Of a DNA stretch of 26,638 nt, positions 13,661-20,495 are shown piece by piece (positions within the stretch are counted from its first letter, which is position 1; every line of letters begins with the position of its first letter). Location of the stretch: assembly GCA_964419095.1 (NCBI GenBank), contig CAYQOG010000011.1:1-26638 (forward strand), given 5' to 3'. Position numbers and translations under genes: made by a program. The DNA comes from JAKAVK01 sp964419095 (GTDB lineage Archaea; Micrarchaeota; Micrarchaeia; Micrarchaeales; CABMGC01). A model generated the notes under the pieces. The model had not been told where the DNA came from and ran no database searches. It saw only the letters and a program-made list of their open reading frames with translations.

Positions 13661-14437
13661 ATGGACGTTGAAGTGGACTTCACGAAATCGGCCCAGGAGA
13701 ACGCCCAGGACTATTTCGGGATGTCCAAGAAGGCGAGGAAAAAGGCGGAGGGAGCCGAGAAGGCAGTAGCGCAGCTCAAGGAAGAGTTGACAAGGCATCA
13801 GGAAAAGAAGGTTGAGAAAAAGGAGCTCAAGAAGGTGGTTGAGAGGGAGTGGTACGAGAAATTCAACTGGTTCTTCACGAGCAACTCAATGCTTGCAATC
13901 GGGGGAAGAAGTGCGCAGCAAAACGAATTGGTCAACTCGCGCCACTTCGATCAGAATGATTTATTCTTCCATGCGGACGTCTTCGGCGCATCGGTCACGA
14001 TACTCAAGGACGGGGTCGCTTCGACCAGGGATATAAGAGAGGAGGTTGCGCAATTCGCCGCATGTTATTCCAGCGCGTGGGAGAACGGCAGCTCCACTGC
14101 AAGCGTATATTCATTGAAAAGGGAGCAGATCACAAAGTCGACTGGGAAGGGTTCCCTTGGTACTGGCAGTTTCCTGATGAGCGGCGAGCGCGAATGGTTC
14201 AGGAACATTCCTCTGGAGCTATCTGCATTTGCAGAAGAGGACAAGGAAGGAGCAGTGCAGGTGAGGATAGTTCCTTCGCTTACATGCATGAGGCGCGGGA
14301 TAAAGGGATTCCTGATCATTAAGCCTGGGAATACGAAGAAATCTGATGCCGCGAAATACATTGCGAAGAGGCTCGCATATAATGATATTGACTATATAAT
14401 GCAGCATCTTCCGGCAGGATCCTTCTCGGTCAAGTGA
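13661..14437 (+). CDS. Stand-alone NFACT-R (DUF814) protein, C-terminal half of an RqcH-like factor
   Basis: The 258-aa protein matches the C-terminal half of NEMF/Rqc2/RqcH. It starts inside the coiled-coil region (TKSAQENAQDYFGMSKKARKKAEGAEKAV, residues 8-36). It then has the NFACT-R core EWYEKFNWFFTSNSMLAIGGR, SAQQNELVNSRHFDQNDLFFHADVFGA and a C-terminal RRGIKGFLII segment. Full-length archaeal RqcH is usually about 600-700 aa and has an N-terminal NFACT-N domain that binds tRNA and drives C-terminal tailing of stalled peptides. That domain is absent here, and TGA lies in frame at 13640, just past the tnpB right end. It may be naturally split, or truncated when the element arrived. Confidence 0.8.
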   Translation: MDVEVDFTKSAQENAQDYFGMSKKARKKAEGAEKAVAQLKEELTRHQEKKVEKKELKKVVEREWYEKFNWFFTSNSMLAIGGRSAQQNELVNSRHFDQNDLFFHADVFGASVTILKDGVASTRDIREEVAQFAACYSSAWENGSSTASVYSLKREQITKSTGKGSLGTGSFLMSGEREWFRNIPLELSAFAEEDKEGAVQVRIVPSLTCMRRGIKGFLIIKPGNTKKSDAAKYIAKRLAYNDIDYIMQHLPAGSFSVK

Positions 14438-14452
14438 GCGCGCTGAAGAAGC

Positions 14453-14460
14453 TTTATAAA
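14453..14460 (+). promoter_or_regulatory. TATA box for the membrane pyrophosphatase gene
   Basis: TTTATAAA is centred about 42 nt before ATG 14498, predicting initiation near 14482 and a short leader of about 16 nt. A clear Shine-Dalgarno sequence is not present. Confidence 0.45.
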
Positions 14461-14497
14461 GATTCTCTAACTATTTCTACAACGGACGTGTGGTATA

Positions 14498-16486
14498 ATG
14501 GTTGAGTTCTACTATTACAGTATACTAGCAGGAGCGCTAGCACTTGTGGTTGCAGCAGTAGCAGCATGGAAGGTCGTGAAACAGGAGGAGGGCAACGTAA
14601 AGATGAAGGAGATCGCCCTTGCGATCAAGGAGGGCGCAAACGCATACCTCAACAGGCAGCTAAAGACAATTGTGGTATTTGCCATAATACTCTCAATATT
14701 ATTCCTTTTCATAAACCACGGCACAAGCATAGTAATAGCATTCGTAGTAGGCGCAGCAACATCATATCTCACAGCCTATCTGGGAATGAGCATAGCTGTT
14801 AAGTCGAACATAAGGACGGCTAAGGCTGCAGAGAAGGGGCTTAACCATGCATTCAAGACAGCAATACTTGGAGGATCAGTGACGGGATTCGCAGCTGTCG
14901 GATTCTCGCTCATAGGACTTGGCGTGCTCCTTGCATACTTCACAACACTTCAGATACCGCTGCTTATAGGCTTCGGATTCGGAGCTTCCCTGATCTCACT
15001 ATTCGCAAGAGTAGGCGGGGGGATATACACCAAGGCCGCTGACGTAGGCGCAGACCTTGTGGGAAAGACGGAACTCAACCTCCCTGAGGACGACGTGCGC
15101 AACCCTGCCACAATCGCAGACAACGTTGGAGACAACGTAGGCGACTGCGCAGGAATGGCAGCCGACGTATTCGAGAGTTATTCCGTCACGCTTGTTGCAG
15201 CACTGCTAATAGCCAACGGCATAGCAGGCGCATCACAGTCTCTATTCGCATATCCTATTTACCTATCAATAATAGGCATACTTGGCAGCGTCGTAGGCAT
15301 ATTCATAATGAAGGTAAAGAACGGCAATGTTACAAGGGCGCTTTACACAAGCATACTTGTAACAGTAGTAATAGCAGCAGTGCTGGACGGAGTACTTACA
15401 CATGCGCTTGCGCTGCCCGTGGGCTACTTTGTTTCGGTTATCTCGGGACTTGCGCTTGCATTCCTGCTCTTCTGGGTCTCTGATTATTACACAGGAGGAG
15501 GAAGCAAGCCTGTCGTAAAGATCGCCACAGCCGCAAAGGGAGGCGCAGGTACCAACGTGATAATGGGATTGGCAGTTGGCCTCAGGTCAACATGGATGCC
15601 TGCAATCTTTGTGGTAGCCGCAATACTCGTAAGCTACTTTGCCGCAGGAGTATACGGAATTGCGATAGCGGCTGCAGGAATGTTCTCACTTACAGCAACG
15701 ATACTGACAATAGATTCGTTTGGTCCCATAACCGACAATGCCGGTGGAATAGCGGAGATGTCCCACCTGCCTCACGGCATAAGGAAGATAACCGACCATC
15801 TTGACGGCGTAGGCAATACAACCAAGGCAACAACGAAAGGCTTCGCCATAGGAGGTGCTGCGCTTTCTGCAACAGCGCTCTTCGTAGCATTTGCACATGC
15901 AGTAGGCATTACAGTAATAGATGCGCTCAACCCGCTGGTGCTTGCAGGCATATTCATAGGCGCGCTTCTTCCTTTCATCTTCTCGTCCTTCCTCATGGAG
16001 GCGGTTGGACATGCTGCCAACATGATGGTTGAGGAAGTGAGAAGGCAGGTCAGGACGATAAAAGGATTGATGCAGGGAAAGGCAAAGCCAGACTATGCAA
16101 GAGCAGTGGACATAGCAACCGTCAACGCACTGAAGTCTCTTGCACTCCCTGAAATTATCGCCATCGCAACACCGATAGCAGTCGGATTGATACTAGGAAA
16201 GGAGGCGCTCGGAGGTCTCCTTGTAGGAATGATACCTGCAAGCTTCATGCTCGCGCTCTTCATGGCCAATGCGGGTGGTGCCATGGACAATGCGAAGAAG
16301 TATATCGAGAATGGACACTTCGGAGGCAAGGGAAGCGATGCCCACAAGGCTGCAGTGGTCGGGGACACGCTTGGAGACCCGCTCAAGGATACTGCCGGTC
16401 CGGCGCTCAACTCGATGATCAAGGTAGTGAGCACCATTTCGATACTCCTTGCACCTATATTCGTGATGTTCGCCCTGATACACTGA
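14498..16486 (+). CDS. hppA: Membrane-bound ion-pumping pyrophosphatase
   Basis: This 662-aa protein, with about 16 membrane helices, hydrolyses pyrophosphate and pumps H+ (or Na+) across the cytoplasmic membrane. The substrate site includes GGGIYTKAADVGADLVGKTE and EDDVRNPATIADNVGDNVGD, with the Asp residues that bind Mg-pyrophosphate, and a second site near DTLGDPLKDTAGPALN. The loop GNTTKATTKGFAIG has Lys443 where K+-dependent enzymes have Ala. By published family rules this marks the K+-independent type, which are proton pumps. Length and motifs are complete. It recovers energy from pyrophosphate made in biosynthesis, for example by the synthetases in this window. An 8-bp hairpin spans its stop codon. 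Confidence 0.95.
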   Translation: MVEFYYYSILAGALALVVAAVAAWKVVKQEEGNVKMKEIALAIKEGANAYLNRQLKTIVVFAIILSILFLFINHGTSIVIAFVVGAATSYLTAYLGMSIAVKSNIRTAKAAEKGLNHAFKTAILGGSVTGFAAVGFSLIGLGVLLAYFTTLQIPLLIGFGFGASLISLFARVGGGIYTKAADVGADLVGKTELNLPEDDVRNPATIADNVGDNVGDCAGMAADVFESYSVTLVAALLIANGIAGASQSLFAYPIYLSIIGILGSVVGIFIMKVKNGNVTRALYTSILVTVVIAAVLDGVLTHALALPVGYFVSVISGLALAFLLFWVSDYYTGGGSKPVVKIATAAKGGAGTNVIMGLAVGLRSTWMPAIFVVAAILVSYFAAGVYGIAIAAAGMFSLTATILTIDSFGPITDNAGGIAEMSHLPHGIRKITDHLDGVGNTTKATTKGFAIGGAALSATALFVAFAHAVGITVIDALNPLVLAGIFIGALLPFIFSSFLMEAVGHAANMMVEEVRRQVRTIKGLMQGKAKPDYARAVDIATVNALKSLALPEIIAIATPIAVGLILGKEALGGLLVGMIPASFMLALFMANAGGAMDNAKKYIENGHFGGKGSDAHKAAVVGDTLGDPLKDTAGPALNSMIKVVSTISILLAPIFVMFALIH

Positions 16487-16496
16487 GCGTGTATCA
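16476..16496 (+). terminator. Perfect 8-bp hairpin across the hppA stop codon
   Basis: TGATACAC and GTGTATCA pair exactly around a TGAGC loop containing the hppA stop. A T-rich run follows at 16520-16524, but that is part of the next promoter. It may end or stabilise the hppA mRNA; the function is inferred. Confidence 0.4.
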
Positions 16497-16519
16497 TGGT
16501 GTAGCGCTTCAGGGAGATT

Positions 16520-16528
16520 CTTTTTAAG
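16520..16528 (+). promoter_or_regulatory. TATA box for the CTP synthase gene
   Basis: CTTTTTAAG is centred 26 nt before ATG 16550. This fits a leaderless mRNA and decides the start in favour of 16550 over the in-frame ATG at 16541. Confidence 0.55.
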
Positions 16529-16549
16529 CGTTATAGGTCAATGTATTTC

Positions 16550-18157
16550 ATGCCCACCAAATATGTAGTGGTATTGGGTTCGCTGCTGAGCGGGCTCGGA
16601 AAGGGCGTCGTCACATCCTCGATACTAAGGATGCTCGACTTCTACAACTACAAGGCTCTCCCTGTTAAATTCGACGGGTATCTGAATTTTGACTGCGGGA
16701 CAATGAATCCTTACCAGCACGGCGAGGTCTTCGTGCTCGACGACAAGAGTGAAGTGGACATGGACTTCGGGATATACGAGCGCTTCCTGAACAAGAGCAT
16801 GACCGGCGACCTTTCCATAACTGGAGGGAAGCTCTTCGGATCAATCATATCCAAGGAGAGGCAGGGCGGATATCTCGGGCAGACGGTGCAGATAATACCT
16901 CATCTGACAAATGAGATAATAAGCAGGATAGAGAAGCTCTCCGAGGCCAAGAAACCTGATGTCCTGATAATAGAAGTGGGGGGAACCGTTGGCGACATAG
17001 AGAACAGCTACTTCATCGAGGCCATGCGGCAGCTTGCGCTGAAGCATGAGGTCGTCTTCATCAACCTTACGTACCTTCCAACCCTTGACGTGGTGGGCGA
17101 GCAGAAGACAAAGCCCGCGCAAATAGGGGTCAGGCTCATACTCCAGGATGGAATACGCATCAACTTCATAATATGCAGGAGCCAGACCGCCTTGCTTGAG
17201 AGCACGAAGGAGAAGCTTGCGCTCTTCGCAAACCTGAGCAAGGAGAGGATAATAGACGACAAGGACCAGCAGACCCTGTATAACCTGCCGCTACACTTCA
17301 TGAATGTCGGATTCGACAAGCTGCTGCTGCAGGACCTGGGACTTCACGCAAAGAAGCCGAACCAGAAGAAGCTGCAGCTCTGGAAGGAGAACGTGAAACG
17401 GGTGATCTCCCCGAAGGGCGAAGTTAACATTGCGATAGTGGGAAAGTACACGCACCTTAAGGACTCGTATGCGAGCGTAAAGGAGGCTGTGATCCATGCA
17501 GGGGCCGGCACCGACACAAAGGTCAACATAACCTGGGTAGAGTCCACTGACTACGACGACAAAAAGGCCAGTTATGATATATTCAGGAAGATGGACGGAG
17601 TAATAGTCACGGGCGGCTTCGGATCAAGGGGCACAGAAGGCATGATCAACATAATAGAGCATGCAAGGACCAACCATATTCCATTTCTGGGATTATGCCT
17701 GGGGATGCAGCTTATGGTTGTCGAATACGCGAGAAACGTGGCAGGGCTCACTGACGCCAACTCCTCAGAGCTCAATCCCAAGACAAAGCACAGGATGATA
17801 GTTCTCCTCGATTCGCAGAAGAGGATAACCGATAAAGGAGGAACGATGAGGCTTGGAGCGCAGGACTGCCTGCTCCCGGAGAAGAACTCGATAGCATACA
17901 GGTCCTACAAGAGCCATGTGATAAGCGAGAGGCACAGGCACAGGTACGAGTTCAACAACGATTACCGCGGGATACTCGCCAAGAAAGGGCTGAGGATAAC
18001 TGGCCTCACCATGGACAAGAAGCTCGTTGAGTTTGTCGAGTGGCCTTCAGGTTTCGGCATAGGCACGCAGTCGCACCCGGAACTCAAGTCAAGATTCGAG
18101 GCTCCTGCCCCGCTTTTCGTAAGCCTGATAGAAGCGGCGAAGTCACGTAAGGAATGA
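16550..18157 (+). CDS. pyrG: CTP synthase
   Basis: The 535-aa two-domain cytosolic enzyme aminates UTP to CTP using glutamine. The N-terminal synthetase domain has the P-loop SGLGKG, the TMNPYQHGEVFV segment and EVGGTVGDIE. The C-terminal class I glutaminase domain has VTGGFGSRG, the nucleophile Cys383 in LGLCLGMQ, and GTQSHPELKSR with catalytic His and Glu. All key residues are present. The UTP-side loop reads KFDGYLNFDCGTM where most family members have K-x-DPYxNVDPGTM, a noticeable local divergence. The start was fixed by the TATA box 26 nt upstream. The 3' end overlaps the convergent glycosyltransferase gene by 15 nt. It provides CTP for RNA and for CDP-alcohols used in lipid synthesis. 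Confidence 0.93.
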   Translation: MPTKYVVVLGSLLSGLGKGVVTSSILRMLDFYNYKALPVKFDGYLNFDCGTMNPYQHGEVFVLDDKSEVDMDFGIYERFLNKSMTGDLSITGGKLFGSIISKERQGGYLGQTVQIIPHLTNEIISRIEKLSEAKKPDVLIIEVGGTVGDIENSYFIEAMRQLALKHEVVFINLTYLPTLDVVGEQKTKPAQIGVRLILQDGIRINFIICRSQTALLESTKEKLALFANLSKERIIDDKDQQTLYNLPLHFMNVGFDKLLLQDLGLHAKKPNQKKLQLWKENVKRVISPKGEVNIAIVGKYTHLKDSYASVKEAVIHAGAGTDTKVNITWVESTDYDDKKASYDIFRKMDGVIVTGGFGSRGTEGMINIIEHARTNHIPFLGLCLGMQLMVVEYARNVAGLTDANSSELNPKTKHRMIVLLDSQKRITDKGGTMRLGAQDCLLPEKNSIAYRSYKSHVISERHRHRYEFNNDYRGILAKKGLRITGLTMDKKLVEFVEWPSGFGIGTQSHPELKSRFEAPAPLFVSLIEAAKSRKE

Positions 18158-18847
18158 CTTCAGAAGAGCCACGGCCTGCTTGACGCCAGCCTTGGACTTG
18201 CCGTGGTGCCTTCCGCCGAATTCGTATCCTATCTCTGTTATCCGAAAGTCCCCCTTCGGGTCCATGCACTTCAGCAGGTCGAAAAGGACCTTGTAGCCTT
18301 CTCCCACAAACCTCTTTCTGTTTGCGGAAATTATCTTTAGCACCGCCTTCCTGTCGGCGCCGAAGAAGCCAGAGAATATGTCCCTGCCGCCCTTTTTCCC
18401 GTTTATCGTAAGCACAATGTGGCCGATACCGCTCAATGTATTCGAGACGATCTTCCTGTGCATAGGCCAGTCAGAGACCTTCTTCCTTACCGCAACAACA
18501 AGGATATAGCCTTCCTCAAGCAGCGCCTTGATTCTTGCTATTTTCTCCGGCGGATGCTGCAGGTCTGCATCCATCACGACTACGAATCGGGTCCTGCTCT
18601 CCTTTATGCCGTCGATTATGCTCGCGGTCAGGCCTGGCGCGGATCCCATCCTGCGCCTGTCAAGCAGGCGGACCTTCCCGTTCCTGCCGAATCTCGCGGC
18701 AATGCCTTGAGTGCCGTCCATGGATCCGTCATCAACTACAAGGATGCTTATTCCTTTGTAGCTTTTCAGCACCTGACGCAAAACCAGCGGAAGCGCATCC
18801 CTCTCATTAAGCGTAGGAAGTATCAGTGTCAGGTCCTTGTAGTCCAT
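18143..18847 (-). CDS. Family 2 glycosyltransferase, dolichol-phosphate-mannose-synthase-like
   Basis: This 234-aa GT-A enzyme resembles DPM1-type synthases, which transfer a sugar from a nucleotide donor to a polyprenyl phosphate on the cytoplasmic face. ILPTLNER (9-16) and VVDDGSMDGT (37-46) bind the nucleotide, VMDADLQHPPE (91-101) holds the DxD metal site at Asp93/Asp95, and SGFFGADRKAV is the acceptor-side motif. There is no C-terminal membrane anchor. The start lies 4 nt after the flippase stop, so the two belong to one operon. The predicted product, a lipid-linked sugar, would feed the GT-C enzyme encoded upstream. Confidence 0.88.
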   Translation of the reverse strand: MDYKDLTLILPTLNERDALPLVLRQVLKSYKGISILVVDDGSMDGTQGIAARFGRNGKVRLLDRRRMGSAPGLTASIIDGIKESRTRFVVVMDADLQHPPEKIARIKALLEEGYILVVAVRKKVSDWPMHRKIVSNTLSGIGHIVLTINGKKGGRDIFSGFFGADRKAVLKIISANRKRFVGEGYKVLFDLLKCMDPKGDFRITEIGYEFGGRHHGKSKAGVKQAVALLKSFLT

Positions 18848-18851
18848 CCGA

Positions 18852-20483
18852 TCACCCTATGAATAATTCAGTATATCTGACATACCATGATACGGGCGTC
18901 CTGATTAGAGGCAGCCTTGAGGTAGCGCCCCCTATGCTCTCTATGTCGCTCCTGCCGAGAGTGCCGGTGTATACTGCTATTGCCGGATATACCAGCAATG
19001 CGACCGCAAGGCCGACAAGCAGCTCGCCTGCAAGCACAATGTTCCTCACCGAGTTTCCAGTAGCATAGTTAAGCCCGAGTAGCACGACTGCAAGAACCAC
19101 CGCAAGGAATATGTTGCTTGCGAATATGAGAAGTATCTTCCTTGTGTCAAAGTTGACGCCGAAAAGGCTCCTTGCGCCGCGCATGAAGAGGAGGACAGAC
19201 GCGACGCCTCCCACAATGAATATGGATATTATCACTGCATAGACGGCAATGCCGTATGAATTGAGCATCGGAGTGAGAAATGCGAGCAGCAGTATTTCCA
19301 TGAGCGCCACAATAGCATTGTACTTGAGCACCTTGAACGTCATGCCTCTCGAGACTATAAGACTGCTGATGAAGAGGCTGACAGTGCTTATCACCGCTCC
19401 GGCAATTATCAGTGTGAGGTAGGGCGGGGCCGATGAATAGCTGCTGGAGAGGAAGAGGAAGATGGCCGGCCTGGCGAATACCGCCATGTATACGAGGAGC
19501 GGCAGTATCAAGACCAGCGAGTAGCCTAGGACCCTGTTGTACGTCCTGTGGAGATCCTTCCTTGCCTTCTCGAGCTTTGCAGTAGAGAATGCTGGCAGGA
19601 GCACGTTGTTTATGCTGTTGTGCAGCAGTATCACCGCGGTAAGCCCCTTGAGCGCGGCGCCGTAGTTTCCGAGGACAGCCTTGGATACGAAGAGCCCTAG
19701 GAAGAGGATGGAGAAGTTCTGCATGCCGTCGTTGAGCATGTAGTTGAAGCCTATGGGGAAGGAGAACCTCGCAGTTTCCCTTATGTCCTCCTTCTTCGGC
19801 CATACCAGTTTTATTTTTCCATAATGGCGCAGGGACCTGTGCACGAAATAGCTCCCAAATGCGGCGCTTGCAACATAGCCGACGAGCATGCCCACAAGCG
19901 CGCCCTCAACCTGCAGCTGCGGATTTCCCGTCAGATACAATATCAGTCCTACGCTGCCGACCAGCTGCACTGAGTTGCCTATCAGGCCGGTAAGCGAGGA
20001 GAATGCGCCCTTTCCGAGCCCTATCAGCGCTTGCATTGAAACGGACTGCACCATCACGAAGAAGATCATGAGCGACGAGATTACCAGGGTTATTGCAGGG
20101 ATGCCAAGGCCGGCATAGAGGGTGTTGGATAGGTAGCCGCTCAGGCTGAGCGCGAGCAGCGTTATCAATATCGAGGATACGGCCAGGAGCAGATATCCTG
20201 ACGAGAGGACCCGCATCATCTTCTCATGGTCCCTCTTGAACGCGGAGATGGCGAAATGCCTGCTGAGATACGCGCCTATGCCGAATCCGCCTACCGCGTC
20301 TATGAAAGAGGCATAGCCGAATGCGAATGTATATGCGCCGTACAGGGTCGGCTGGAGCAGCCTTGCTATGAGTACTATAGTTATTCCCGTTATCGCTATG
20401 CTGATTATCTGGCCTATCAGGACCGCTGAGAGGACTCGCGCCGTTCTTCTTCCCAAGCCCTCCTTACCTTGATCAGTAGCCAT
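18852..20483 (-). CDS. Polysaccharide/lipid-linked-oligosaccharide flippase (MOP superfamily)
   Basis: This 543-aa integral membrane protein has about 12-14 helices and fits the Wzx/RfbX branch of the MOP exporter superfamily. It starts RRTARVLSAVLIGQIISIAITGITIVLIARLLQPTLYGAYTFAFG, the typical first helix pair of these flippases, and has a conserved-type FSFPIGFNYMLN segment halfway. Such proteins move lipid-linked glycans across the membrane. It follows the 766-aa GT-C gene by 12 nt and precedes the dolichol-phosphate-sugar synthase by 4 nt, so all three are probably one operon. Role: exporting a glycan precursor for N-glycosylation or a surface polymer; the specific glycan is unknown. Confidence 0.8.
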   Translation of the reverse strand: MATDQGKEGLGRRTARVLSAVLIGQIISIAITGITIVLIARLLQPTLYGAYTFAFGYASFIDAVGGFGIGAYLSRHFAISAFKRDHEKMMRVLSSGYLLLAVSSILITLLALSLSGYLSNTLYAGLGIPAITLVISSLMIFFVMVQSVSMQALIGLGKGAFSSLTGLIGNSVQLVGSVGLILYLTGNPQLQVEGALVGMLVGYVASAAFGSYFVHRSLRHYGKIKLVWPKKEDIRETARFSFPIGFNYMLNDGMQNFSILFLGLFVSKAVLGNYGAALKGLTAVILLHNSINNVLLPAFSTAKLEKARKDLHRTYNRVLGYSLVLILPLLVYMAVFARPAIFLFLSSSYSSAPPYLTLIIAGAVISTVSLFISSLIVSRGMTFKVLKYNAIVALMEILLLAFLTPMLNSYGIAVYAVIISIFIVGGVASVLLFMRGARSLFGVNFDTRKILLIFASNIFLAVVLAVVLLGLNYATGNSVRNIVLAGELLVGLAVALLVYPAIAVYTGTLGRSDIESIGGATSRLPLIRTPVSWYVRYTELFIG

Positions 20484-20495
20484 TCAACCCCTTCA

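Noticed and set aside
15686..16012. Minus-strand frames within the pyrophosphatase gene
   Set aside because: They are complements of repetitive membrane-helix codons and have no independent evidence.
19147..19803. 218-codon minus-strand frame within the flippase gene
   Set aside because: It lies in another frame of a well-supported membrane protein gene; the His/Arg/Gln-rich composition is not protein-like.
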